Source: Clostridium sp. 'deep sea'
GTDB lineage: Bacteria; Bacillota; UBA994; PWPR01
Assembly: GCF_014931565.1 (NCBI RefSeq)
Contig: NZ_CP063353.1
Coordinates: 868,001 to 932,000 of the forward strand
Reading direction: 5' to 3'
DNA length: 64,000 nt
The position numbers and the translations under genes were made by a program. Each line of letters begins with the position of its first letter. The stretch's first letter is position 1. This document shows, in pieces, positions 53,231 to 61,581 of the stretch. The notes under the pieces were generated by a model, which worked only from the letters and a program-made list of their open reading frames with translations, was not told the DNA's origin and ran no database searches.

Positions 53231-54745
53231 TTAAAGTACTCCCTGACGATACTGAATAGCCTCACCTATATGCTTCTCTGTAATTTGATCTGAGTTATCT
53301 AAGTCGGCAATTGTTCTAGCAACCTTAAGGATTCTATCATAGGCTCTTGCACTAAACTTTAGTTTTTCAAATGCCTGTTGTAATAGGGTCTGAGCTAAAT
53401 TACTCAGTTTACAGTGATTCTTTACTAATGTTCTATTCATGGCACTATTACAGTATATTTTTTTGCTATTAAACCGCTTTAATTGAATAGCCCTTGCCGC
53501 TTCTACTCGCTCTCTTATTGTAGAGCTATTTTCGGATTTTGCTTTGGCTGTGAGCTGTTGATAAGTAACCCTAGGAACATTAATATGTATATCTATTCTA
53601 TCAAGCAATGGACCCGAAAGCTTCTGTAAATACTTTCTTATTTGGGAGGCACTACAAGTACACTCTTTTTCATTGTCTCCATAATAACCACATGGACAAG
53701 GGTTCATAGATGCAACTAACATAAATTGAGCCGGAAAAATACAAGAGTACCGAGCTCTACTTATTGTAACAAAACCGTCTTCTAGGGGTTGCCTTAAATG
53801 CTCTAGGGTATGCCTAGAGAACTCTGGTAGTTCGTCTAAAAATAACACCCCGTGGTGAGCCATACTTACCTCACCGGGTCTAGGAACATGGCCTCCCCCT
53901 ATTAATCCAGCAAAAGAGATAGAATGATGCGGTGCTCTAAAAGGTCTAGTTCGTACTAGGCCATTATCGAGGCTACTATACTCAGTTACACTATGTATTC
54001 TGGTTACTTCTAGGGCTTCATCAAAGCTCATTTGGGGCAATATTCCTGGCATGGATCTGGCTAGCAATGTTTTACCTGAACCAGGCGGACCTATCATTAA
54101 AATATTATGCCCCCCAGCAGCAGCAATTTCAAGGGCTCTTTTAACATGTTTTTGCCCCTGAATATTACTAAAATCTACCCCCGCTAAATTGCTTTGTTCC
54201 ATATTTTCGTTAGGAATTACAGGCTCAATTACTACTTTGTTATGTAAAAATTCCACTAAATGTCGTAAATTTTCAACTGGATAAACTTTTAAATCTCGAA
54301 TTAAAGCAGCCTCTGGAGCTGACTTTATGGGAGCATAAAGGTATTTAAACTTTTGTTTATGTGAGGCTATTGCCGCAGATAACATTCCTTTAATAGCTCG
54401 CACTTCTCCATTTAAAGATAACTCACCTATTATCATACTTTGTTTTAAACCTTCTAAAGGACATTGGGAGGTTGCAACCAGTATCCCTATGGCAATGGGC
54501 AAATCAAATAATGGTCCTTCTTTTTTAATATCTGCAGGTGCTAAATTTACTGTTATTTTATTATCTGGAAAATTAAATCCAGAGTTTTTTATGGCAGATT
54601 TTACTCTTTCTCGGGCCTCTTTTACAGCGGTATCAGGTAGTCCAACTATATCAAAACCGGGTAGTCCATTCGCTACATCTACCTCTACTTTTACTGTAAA
54701 GCCATCAATACCCAAAACCGTACATCCATTTACTATAGCTAACAT
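53231..54745 (-). CDS. comM: YifB/ComM-family Mg-chelatase-like AAA+ ATPase
   Basis: 504 residues, full length. N-terminal Lon-like domain (about 20-130), Walker A MIGPPGSGKTLLARSMPGI (about 215-232), Walker B VLFLDELPEF, the family motif RPFRAPHHSISFAGLIGGG and a C-terminal Mg-chelatase region ending AIQYRQGVL. ComM is a helicase that promotes branch migration during natural transformation, in line with dprA in this window. Its 3' end is duplicated twice at 45.2 and 46.6 kb. Confidence 0.96.
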   Translation of the reverse strand: MLAIVNGCTVLGIDGFTVKVEVDVANGLPGFDIVGLPDTAVKEARERVKSAIKNSGFNFPDNKITVNLAPADIKKEGPLFDLPIAIGILVATSQCPLEGLKQSMIIGELSLNGEVRAIKGMLSAAIASHKQKFKYLYAPIKSAPEAALIRDLKVYPVENLRHLVEFLHNKVVIEPVIPNENMEQSNLAGVDFSNIQGQKHVKRALEIAAAGGHNILMIGPPGSGKTLLARSMPGILPQMSFDEALEVTRIHSVTEYSSLDNGLVRTRPFRAPHHSISFAGLIGGGHVPRPGEVSMAHHGVLFLDELPEFSRHTLEHLRQPLEDGFVTISRARYSCIFPAQFMLVASMNPCPCGYYGDNEKECTCSASQIRKYLQKLSGPLLDRIDIHINVPRVTYQQLTAKAKSENSSTIRERVEAARAIQLKRFNSKKIYCNSAMNRTLVKNHCKLSNLAQTLLQQAFEKLKFSARAYDRILKVARTIADLDNSDQITEKHIGEAIQYRQGVL

Positions 54746-54763
54746 TCTCTTCCTCCTATATAC

Positions 54764-55699
54764 TTACTTTTGGTAAGCAAAGGTATTTCTCTCCCAAAAT
54801 TGGCCATCTGTATAACCTTGTATTCTTTTATCTTTATCTGCTCTATTTAGTCGCTCAAGAGCTAAACATGAAAAGTACTCATCTAATTCTATGCCTATGT
54901 AATTCCTATTTAATTTTTTTGCAACTACAGCTGTTGTGCCTGAACCTAAAAACGGGTCTAACACTATATCGCCCTCTTTGCTACTCGCAAGGATAATTTT
55001 AGCTAACATCTTTTCGGGTTTTTGGGTTGGGTGAGGCGTATTTTCTTTCATAGACCAAAAAGGAACCGTTAAGTCAGTCCAAATATTTGATGGGAAGGTC
55101 ATTCGGTAACGGTCACTACCTTCTTGTTTCCAATCTTTTGGTTTACCCTCATTATTACGATATGGTGCTATAACTTTTTTACGCACCTTTACAGCATCCA
55201 CATCAAAATAGTAGTCATCGGATACAGTACAAAACCAAATATCTTCACTATTGTTTTTCCAATTACGTTTTGCTCCTCTACCCTTTTCACGTTGCCAAAC
55301 TATTCTATTTTGAATTTTTAAGTATTTATTTGCTATTTCGAATATTGGTATTGAGGTATTCCACTCACTACATATGTATACTGAAGCTGTATCTTTTAAT
55401 AAAGGCATTAATGTTTTTAACCAATTTTCAAAGACCTGCTGATACTCACTGTATGACCTAGAATGAAAAACACTTGAGTTAAACTTTTTAGTTAGGTTAT
55501 ATGGCGGATCCAACACCATTAAGTCTACGCTTTTCTTGGGTAAATATTTGCTAGCTTGTAGTAAATCTTGATTAATTATTTTATTAGTAATTTTGGTCAA
55601 ATCTCTTTTTCTTTTTAAGTACAAAAGGTTCTTTTTTAACTTTTTAATCTCTTTCTCTTCAAGTGTTATTGTTTTGTTTCTACTATTTTGCTTGGTCAT
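54764..55699 (-). CDS. site-specific DNA methyltransferase (DPPY type, orphan)
   Basis: 311 residues. Catalytic motif LDPPYNL (about 82-88), then the SAM-binding DPFLGSGTTAVVAKKLNRNYIGIELDE near the C-terminus; this order (DPPY before FxGxG) marks a beta-class adenine-N6 or cytosine-N4 methyltransferase. A Lys-rich N-terminal segment (about 13-35) may contact DNA. No restriction enzyme, helicase or specificity subunit lies next to it, so it is probably an orphan enzyme used in regulation or left from a lost system. It lies about 20 bases before comM on the same strand. Confidence 0.9.
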   Translation of the reverse strand: MTKQNSRNKTITLEEKEIKKLKKNLLYLKRKRDLTKITNKIINQDLLQASKYLPKKSVDLMVLDPPYNLTKKFNSSVFHSRSYSEYQQVFENWLKTLMPLLKDTASVYICSEWNTSIPIFEIANKYLKIQNRIVWQREKGRGAKRNWKNNSEDIWFCTVSDDYYFDVDAVKVRKKVIAPYRNNEGKPKDWKQEGSDRYRMTFPSNIWTDLTVPFWSMKENTPHPTQKPEKMLAKIILASSKEGDIVLDPFLGSGTTAVVAKKLNRNYIGIELDEYFSCLALERLNRADKDKRIQGYTDGQFWERNTFAYQK

Positions 55700-55726
55700 T
55701 CCTCACACTCCATATATTTGTCGATT

Positions 55727-56263
55727 CTACATTAATGCTTTTAATTCGCTTATATACCTTATATACCCTCTTTTTAATAGGAATATTAAGACCCTCTTAG
55801 AGGTTATCCCTACAAGATATCCTGTTACAATAGCTGAAACTAAAAGTACTGGTAAGTAATAAAAAATACCAGTTGTATTAACTACAATTGAAGCCACCAT
55901 AAGCTGCCCAATATTGTGACTAATAGCTCCAATTACACTTATTGATGCTAAGCTAAAAATCTTATTTGCCAAAAATATTAAAATTATCATGATTAGCATG
56001 CTTGTTAAAGCACCTGCTAAACTAAACCAAATAGCACTAAATCCTGTAAATAAAAAGCTTGTAATTAGTACTCTTAAAACAACCAAAAATATAACTTGTA
56101 AAAATGGAAGAGTAAAAATTGATATTATTGTAATTATATTAGACAAACCTAGCTTAACACCTGGTATTGTGGTTGGTAAAGTAATTAACCTTTCTATAAA
56201 ACCTAAAGCAATTGCTAACGCTAAATATACTGCTATTAAAGATATTTTTTTGGTTTTACCCAT
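55727..56263 (-). CDS. Gx/HepI-family membrane protein (heptaprenyl diphosphate synthase component I-like)
   Basis: 178 residues with five or six membrane segments. Family pattern: ALAIALGFIERLITLPTTIPGVKLGLSNIITIISIFTLPF. This family is usually encoded beside ApbE and the NusG-like protein, as here, next to Rnf genes, and is thought to be a membrane component of flavin or quinone-related processes; the heptaprenyl synthase name is uncertain. It starts about ten bases after the NusG-like gene. Confidence 0.85.
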   Translation of the reverse strand: MGKTKKISLIAVYLALAIALGFIERLITLPTTIPGVKLGLSNIITIISIFTLPFLQVIFLVVLRVLITSFLFTGFSAIWFSLAGALTSMLIMIILIFLANKIFSLASISVIGAISHNIGQLMVASIVVNTTGIFYYLPVLLVSAIVTGYLVGITSKRVLIFLLKRGYIRYISELKALM

Positions 56264-56273
56264 AAACTTAACC

Positions 56274-56648
56274 TCATTTTATAATATAATCTACTCCTAA
56301 ATCTTTAGCTGACTTAATCTCTACAACAAACCTATTTGGCAAACAAACAATACTCTCTCCTTGTCTACTAATTTCACCTTGATTAATACAGAGTTTGTCT
56401 TTGCAATCAGCAGCTATTATTCTGACCGTATTATTTTTTATTTTTATGGTATTGCTATGCCCTTGCCACTTAAATGTTTCCTGATACTCCATAGTGTCTG
56501 TTATTTTAAATTGTTTAATTACCTCACCATTTTGCTTAATTATAATAATTAATTCATCACTGGTAGTATTAGCAAAATAGTTATAAATAAAGTAACTAAA
56601 TATAGCTAATATTATTATACCGATAAGAACTTTGTCACCTAATTTCAT
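56274..56648 (-). CDS. membrane-anchored NusG domain II-like protein
   Basis: About 124 residues. One N-terminal membrane segment (about 7-25), then a single beta domain: IKQNGEVIKQFKITD, NTIKIKNNTVRIIAADCKDKLCINQGEISRQGESIVCLPNRFVVEI. The three conserved Cys (ADCKDKLC, VCLPN) are typical of this family. The start is the ATG at 56648, overlapping the end of apbE by 14 bases. Partner of ApbE and Gx proteins; function unknown. Confidence 0.85.
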   Translation of the reverse strand: MKLGDKVLIGIIILAIFSYFIYNYFANTTSDELIIIIKQNGEVIKQFKITDTMEYQETFKWQGHSNTIKIKNNTVRIIAADCKDKLCINQGEISRQGESIVCLPNRFVVEIKSAKDLGVDYIIK

Positions 56649-57654
56649 TAATAATAAACCCCTTATCAACTATATTAATTTTATCTTTTAAACCTTCTGT
56701 AATATATACCTGTTTATCATGGGTAACAAACATTGCCTCAACATTCTCTAATTTATTTATAAAACTATAGCCTTCTTTAAGGCCTAAAGCATATGTGGCG
56801 GTAGATATAGCATCGGCATTTATAGAGCTATTTGCAAAAATACTAACTGATGCCAATTTGTTATTTACTGGATAACCTGTTTCACTGTCTATAATATGAT
56901 GATATTTTACACCATCAACTACTTTAAATCTCTGATAGTCACCCGAGGTCACTAAGGCACCACTATAAATCTCACAGGTTGCAAAATAGCCTTTATCTGC
57001 CTCAATAGGATTTTCAAGACCTAAAACCCAAGGCTCATTGTTTTGTTTGCCGCCTATAGCTTGAATTCCCCCTCCTAGGCTAATTAAAGCATGTTCAATG
57101 CCCTTATCATTAAGGATATCTATAATTTTATCTGCGGCATATCCTTTAGCAATTGCTCCTAAGTCTATACCAGCATTTTTATTTGTTAAATAAATAGTTT
57201 TTTGCTCATCGTTTATTTGTAAATACTTGGTATTACTGTATTGCCTAACTTCAGCTATTTGATCTTGTGTAGGTATGGTTTCTGTATCTGAACTGATATT
57301 CCATAACTTCACCAATGGATAAATGGTTATTTGGAACGAGTTATTTGATAGTTCTTGATATTTAAGAGCTGTTTTTATTACTTCATAAGTTAACTCATTA
57401 ACTACTATAGGTTTAATACCAGCATTGCTATTAATCTTGTTAACGTCACTAGTAGTAATATTAACACTCATCAGTTTCTCAATTTCAATAATTTTTTGTT
57501 GAATATCATTTAGTACGTGTTTATCTTTAGTGAACACAGTTACATCAATTATAGTATTCATAGCAAAAAATTGTTTATTTTGAGTTTGGGGCTTACCAAT
57601 ACTACAGCCGCATAAAATAAAAAGCAAAATAACAATTAAATAGGTTTTTTTCAT
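56635..57654 (-). CDS. apbE: FAD:protein FMN transferase ApbE (lipoprotein)
   Basis: 339 residues. Signal peptide with a lipobox (LLFILCGC), so it is anchored outside the membrane. Then FFAMNTIIDVTVF, GIDLGAIAKGYAADKIID, ALISLGGGIQAIGG, HHIIDSETGYPVNN and ADAISTATYALG (metal-binding Asp and Thr). ApbE attaches FMN to Thr residues of RnfG and RnfD, whose genes are only three kilobases away. It starts the apbE-NusG-like-Gx unit. Confidence 0.95.
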   Translation of the reverse strand: MKKTYLIVILLFILCGCSIGKPQTQNKQFFAMNTIIDVTVFTKDKHVLNDIQQKIIEIEKLMSVNITTSDVNKINSNAGIKPIVVNELTYEVIKTALKYQELSNNSFQITIYPLVKLWNISSDTETIPTQDQIAEVRQYSNTKYLQINDEQKTIYLTNKNAGIDLGAIAKGYAADKIIDILNDKGIEHALISLGGGIQAIGGKQNNEPWVLGLENPIEADKGYFATCEIYSGALVTSGDYQRFKVVDGVKYHHIIDSETGYPVNNKLASVSIFANSSINADAISTATYALGLKEGYSFINKLENVEAMFVTHDKQVYITEGLKDKINIVDKGFIINEIR

Positions 57655-57768
57655 ATTTTAGCCCCTTTGCAAAATAGGTAAGTTATTGTTTATAGTTTTT
57701 ATAATTTTATAACAAGTAGGGTACCTCTGACAACTTATTGATACATGTAATTAAATAATATTTAAAAA
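57655..57768. other. apbE upstream region
   Basis: AT-rich DNA directly before apbE. No promoter pair is clear enough to call. The ribosome site of apbE is AAGGGG about eight bases before the ATG. Confidence 0.4.
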
Positions 57769-57806
57769 AACATAATATTTAGCACATATGCACTAAATAT
57801 TATGTT
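57769..57806 (-). terminator. intrinsic terminator of the subtilase gene
   Basis: AACATAATATTTAG (57769-57782) and CTAAATATTATGTT (57793-57806), 14 base pairs, followed on the minus strand by seven T. About 160 bases after the stop codon. Confidence 0.8.
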
Positions 57807-57857
57807 TTGTTGTTCGTCATTAATATTGAAAAAAATAAAAATCAATAAAAATGACTC

Positions 57858-57886
57858 TTAACATATAGGGGATTTTGTTTTATAAT
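57858..57886 (+). promoter_or_regulatory. plus-strand promoter of a candidate small RNA
   Basis: TTAACA (57858-57863), exactly 17 bases, TATAAT (57881-57886): one mismatch to consensus in total. There is no plus-strand gene behind it except the short stretch ending in the terminator at 57933-57959. Confidence 0.6.
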
Positions 57887-57892
57887 GTATAT

Positions 57893-57959
57893 TGCTTAGT
57901 TTTATACATACATTAATAAAAACAGCTAATTTGGAATAACTTTGTTATTCCTTTTTTTT
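57893..57959 (+). ncRNA. candidate small RNA (~67 nt), convergent with the subtilase gene
   Basis: A near-consensus promoter (57858-57886) is followed after about 45 bases by a textbook terminator: GGAATAAC-TTT-GTTATTCC (57933-57951) with eight T. No open frame lies between. The T run stops ten bases short of the subtilase stop codon on the other strand. The structure reads as a terminator only in the plus direction, which is why I assign a transcript. It could act on the 3' end of subtilase mRNA or elsewhere. Confidence 0.45.
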
Positions 57960-57968
57960 ACCAATAAA

Positions 57969-59672
57969 TTACTCGTCTTGAGTTAATGTAACACTTGAAG
58001 TACCAGCACTTATATCAAAGAAATAAGATCCTGAACCTCTATAAGAATCTACCTCTAATTTGTATGTACCAGTTACAGTTGGTGCGAATCTAATTGTTTC
58101 TTGGCGTCCACCGTACCAAGAATATGTAACTCTAGTACCACTTGGATCTATTAGATTGATATCGAAGTCAATACTACTAGTAAAGTTTTTAGTTATCATA
58201 GAAATAGCTATAGGATAACTAGTATTAGTAACATTAAAGCTCCAAACATCTGTTTTGCCAGTAGCAGCTAAATCCTCATGTTTCACAAAGTGATTAGGTA
58301 CAACAATATTTGTTCCTGTATAGTTACCAGCATCTTTAATTGCTTCATAAGCATCTAGTCTGCCATGACCAAAATCAACGTCTTGACCAGTGGTACCCCA
58401 ATCAAGGGCAGTGTTAGCAAGAGTAGTTTTTACTTGAGCTGGGGTTAATGATGGATTAGCATCCAACATAAGTGCTACAGTACCAGCTGTAAATGGAGAC
58501 GCCATACTTGTTCCAGATATAGTTCTGTAACCATTAGTTGTATTAGCATTAGCAGCAGTAATATTGGTACCTGGAGCAGCAATATCAGGCTTCATTCTTT
58601 CATCTGCTGTAGGACCTCTACTAGAATATTTAGCTAATACATAACCATTTTCACCTACATCATACATACTAGCAACTGTAATAACCTTTGCAGCTGCACC
58701 TGGTGATCCAATTGTTTTTTTATTAGGACCAGAGTTTCCAGCTGCTACTACTACTGAAATTCCTGCATCTACAGCGTTATTACAAGCCACAGATGTTATA
58801 TCAGTTCCATCAGAACTACCACTTGTTCCTAGACTCATATTAATTACATCAATTCCGTATGTACTTTTGTTAGTAACACACCAGTCTACAGAAGCTGCAA
58901 CATTACTCATTGAACCAGATCCATTACTATCAAGAACCTTTAATCCAACTAAAGCAGCACCTTTAGCTACACCTACGTATTGAGAATTTCCATCACCTGA
59001 ACCTGCAGCTATACCAGCTACATGTGTTCCATGATAATGGTCATCGTATGGAGTTGTTTGATTATTTACATAGTCTTTCCAACCAATAATCTTTCCGCCA
59101 TCTAGGTCTACATGGGTACCGTCTATACCAGTATCTATAATTGCGATAACTACGTCATTTTTAGTGTATGATGTAAGATTACCATCTTTATCACCATTAA
59201 CACCAAAGTCTGTACGAGCCTTGGTAGCACCATACCATTGGTTAGCTGTTTCCATACAAATATGTACAGGCTGATCATATTCTATGTGAGAAATAAAATC
59301 CATTTTAGCTAGTACTTCAATTTCAGTTTTAGTTAATTCCATTACAGCTGCTGGAATATTTTGAAACTGATATTTTACTTCATAGCCTTGCATAAACGTA
59401 TTTAATTCTGACTTAGTATTAACCTGTTTGTTGAACATAACCATTACAGGAATTTTAACTCCTTCTTTAGCTAGATCCATTTGAACTTGTAGGTTTTCAA
59501 ACACTTTGTCCCCATTAGTATCATACATTTTTGGTAACTCAGCTTGTGAAACCATAGATTGAGCTTTTTTAACTTTATCCACATTTGCAAAAGCTGTTAA
59601 CGACAACATTGTTATTAATGCAACACTTAAAACAACAAACAACAATCTCTTATTTAATAATTGTTTTTTCAT
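57969..59672 (-). CDS. secreted subtilisin-like serine protease (S8)
   Basis: 567 residues. Signal peptide (about 1-29, ending LTAFA), an inhibitor-like propeptide (about 50-130, KIPVMVMFNKQVNTKSELN), then the catalytic domain with Asp in IAIIDTGIDGTH, His in HGTHVAGIAAG and Ser in GTSMASPFTAG; oxyanion Asn in VVAAGNSG. A C-terminal beta domain (about 460-560) resembles PPC domains that are often removed on secretion. ATG with AGGAGG and seven bases spacing. Likely an extracellular protease for feeding; CodY control is plausible. Confidence 0.96.
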   Translation of the reverse strand: MKKQLLNKRLLFVVLSVALITMLSLTAFANVDKVKKAQSMVSQAELPKMYDTNGDKVFENLQVQMDLAKEGVKIPVMVMFNKQVNTKSELNTFMQGYEVKYQFQNIPAAVMELTKTEIEVLAKMDFISHIEYDQPVHICMETANQWYGATKARTDFGVNGDKDGNLTSYTKNDVVIAIIDTGIDGTHVDLDGGKIIGWKDYVNNQTTPYDDHYHGTHVAGIAAGSGDGNSQYVGVAKGAALVGLKVLDSNGSGSMSNVAASVDWCVTNKSTYGIDVINMSLGTSGSSDGTDITSVACNNAVDAGISVVVAAGNSGPNKKTIGSPGAAAKVITVASMYDVGENGYVLAKYSSRGPTADERMKPDIAAPGTNITAANANTTNGYRTISGTSMASPFTAGTVALMLDANPSLTPAQVKTTLANTALDWGTTGQDVDFGHGRLDAYEAIKDAGNYTGTNIVVPNHFVKHEDLAATGKTDVWSFNVTNTSYPIAISMITKNFTSSIDFDINLIDPSGTRVTYSWYGGRQETIRFAPTVTGTYKLEVDSYRGSGSYFFDISAGTSSVTLTQDE

Positions 59673-59709
59673 CTTTTAACCTCCTAAATTTTATACATCA
59701 GGTTGATAG

Positions 59710-59730
59710 CTACTCTGGGTACTTGTACAT
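59710..59730 (-). CDS. candidate six-residue leader peptide upstream of the subtilase
   Basis: ATG at 59730 opens MYKYPE then stop. It is preceded by GGAGGTGATTCCA: nine bases (GGAGGTGAT) match the 16S rRNA tail, a far stronger site than most genes here. The tiny frame ends about 37 bases before the subtilase ATG. Such arrangements regulate by translation of the leader. It might instead be a lost start of an earlier gene version. Confidence 0.4.
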   Translation of the reverse strand: MYKYPE

Positions 59731-59759
59731 TGGAATCACCTCCAAAGTCTTTTTTATTA

Positions 59760-59781
59760 ACAGTTAAACCTCTATAACTGT
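59760..59781. promoter_or_regulatory. inverted repeat upstream of the subtilase leader
   Basis: ACAGTTA and TAACTGT separated by eight bases, about 30 bases before the leader peptide. It could be an operator or a transcript hairpin. Confidence 0.35.
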
Positions 59782-60420
59782 AAATAACGTTTAAATTCGT
59801 ACCATATCTATAGGAGATTGTTAAGTTGTTTTTGTGTGTATGAGCTTATTAATGTGAGAGTTCAGAAGTAATTTTTGATTGTTTTTACTGAAGAGATTAA
59901 TAACTTATTTTTACTATTATAAAAATATATAAAATATGTTGTAGTGATATGTTTATTTAACTTTATTTTACATTTTATAAATTGGCTTGTCAATAATTTT
60001 TTGTATTTAAAGTTTATTTTTTATATATTTTACATTATTTTACAATTTAGTTGCCTATTAATAGTAAATATGTATATAAGCAATAAATATAATATATTCA
60101 TTGTTTTATTAAAGTTAGCTCTAAACAACTGCTGAAATGCTTTTTGAGTGAGATAAAATATTAGGTTTAAAGAATGAAGATATTGTATGTAGGTCAATTA
60201 ATTATTAGATATTATAACTAATTATTTAAGGTAAAATTACTTTGTGTTTATAATGAACATATAATCAATATATAACTTTATTATTAGCTGATTATATATT
60301 ATTGTACTATTATTTTTGTAATTTGTCAATAATTTTGTATTTAAAGTTTAATTATGTATTTAAATGTCATTTATTTACATTTAATTATGTTTTAATTTTA
60401 GTTAAATATACTTTATGTGT
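59782..60420. other. very AT-rich intergenic region with a 27-30 base direct repeat
   Basis: No gene is supported. TTGTCAATAATTTT plus GTATTTAAAGTTTA occurs at 59988-60017 and again at 60323-60350. The rest is simple A/T sequence. It probably contains the subtilase promoter, but no clear pair of boxes was found. Confidence 0.5.
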
Positions 60421-60439
60421 TCATCTCAATATTACTTTG

Positions 60440-60655
60440 TAGGTGAAGCCTGGCGAACATGAGGTTCGTCCCTACGTAAGAATACTTTGATGAAATGGTG
60501 TAACCTCATACTGCTTTTATGTATGCAACTGTTGTTGTAGATTTGAGTGACTTTATAAAGATCCCAATAGCAGAGGCGATGCTGGTATTCTCTTTTTTTT
60601 AAGATTATTTAAGATATTATTGCAGTCGAACACAAGGTTCGTAATCACGTTAAGG
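60440..60655. repeat. two copies of a GGTTCG-type interspersed repeat
   Basis: GGCGAACATGAGGTTCGTCC followed by CTACG (about 60452-60476) and TCGAACACAAGGTTCGTA (about 60628-60645). Both are inverted repeats (CGAAC..GTTCG) with a short centre, a form of small repeat found scattered in many bacterial genomes. No gene in this stretch. Confidence 0.5.
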
Positions 60656-60698
60656 TTTTATTATAATTTATTAATTGCGATTTTTTAATTTATTAAAA

Positions 60699-60724
60699 AG
60701 CTGTCGCACTTTTGTGCGACAGCT
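60699..60724 (-). terminator. intrinsic terminator of the rnf operon
   Basis: AGCTGTCGCAC and GTGCGACAGCT, 11 base pairs with a four-base loop, followed on the minus strand by TTTTTAAT, nine bases after the rnfB stop. Confidence 0.93.
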
Positions 60725-60732
60725 AATTTTAT

Positions 60733-61563
60733 TTATTGGGCCTTTGCCTCAGTCTTAATCTCAGCTTTTGGCTTTTTCTTTTTAGTATTCTCTATTGTAT
60801 TCATTGGACATTTGCTAGCACAAATACCACAGTTTATACATTTATCGTAATCAATAACTGCAATATTGTTTTCTATAACAATGGCATCTACAGGACAATT
60901 TTTCATACATATTCGGCATGCAATACATCCCTCTTGACAAACCTTACGAACTGTAGCACCCTTTGCATAGGAATTACATAATACATGAACTTTTTTATCT
61001 TCGGGTATAAGTTCTATTATATTACGCGGACAAGCAATTACACATTTACCACAGCTAACGCATTTTTCTGCATTAATAATTGGAAGATTATTTTCTCCCA
61101 TTTCAATTGCATCAAATGGACAAGCTGCCATACAATCACCAAGCCCCAAACAACCATAGGTACAACCTTTAAATCCATTTCCTACATCATTAGCGGCCTG
61201 ACAAGTTTTTATGCCTTCATATCTAAAACGTGCTGGGGCAATATTTTTATCACCTCTACACTTAACAACAGCAATTCTTTTAACTCCGCTTTCAGCTTCT
61301 AGACCCATAATAACGCCAATTTGGTTAGCTAAGCCCATACCACCTACTGGACAAGAGTCTACTCCAGCTTCGCCTTTAGCAACAGCTGCAGCGTATCCTC
61401 CACAACCAGGATAACCACAACCACCACAGTTTGCTCCTGGTAGTATGTTTAAAATAGCCTCTTCTCTTTCATCTACTTCAATAGCAAGTACCTTAGAGGC
61501 ATAAGCAAGCAAGGCACCAAACAATACTCCTAATGCACCTAATCCAATTATAGCTTCAGTCAT
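60733..61563 (-). CDS. rnfB: Rnf complex subunit RnfB (iron-sulfur protein)
   Basis: About 276 residues. N-terminal membrane segment, then the CGGCGYPGCGGYA...GVDSC 4Fe-4S site, and a C-terminal half with several ferredoxin CxxCxxCxxxC motifs (LGDCMAACPFDAI, CVSCGKCVIACPRN, CIACRICMKNCPVDAI, CINCGICASKCPMN). It accepts electrons from reduced ferredoxin in the ion-pumping ferredoxin:NAD oxidoreductase. The start ATG 61563 is eight bases from AGG of GGTGAGG. The last residues are charged (KKKKPKAEIKTEAKAQ). It is the last gene of the operon. Confidence 0.96.
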   Translation of the reverse strand: MTEAIIGLGALGVLFGALLAYASKVLAIEVDEREEAILNILPGANCGGCGYPGCGGYAAAVAKGEAGVDSCPVGGMGLANQIGVIMGLEAESGVKRIAVVKCRGDKNIAPARFRYEGIKTCQAANDVGNGFKGCTYGCLGLGDCMAACPFDAIEMGENNLPIINAEKCVSCGKCVIACPRNIIELIPEDKKVHVLCNSYAKGATVRKVCQEGCIACRICMKNCPVDAIVIENNIAVIDYDKCINCGICASKCPMNTIENTKKKKPKAEIKTEAKAQ

Positions 61564-61581
61564 ATCTAACACCTCACCTTT

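Noticed and set aside
30068-59672. CodY boxes in front of peptidase genes
   Set aside because: I searched by eye for AATTTTCWGAAAATT near the peptidase and subtilase genes and saw no convincing match; a computed motif scan would be needed.
60736-61414. Plus-strand frames opposite rnfB
   Set aside because: Cys/Thr/Phe-rich mirror images of the ferredoxin repeats on the coding strand.
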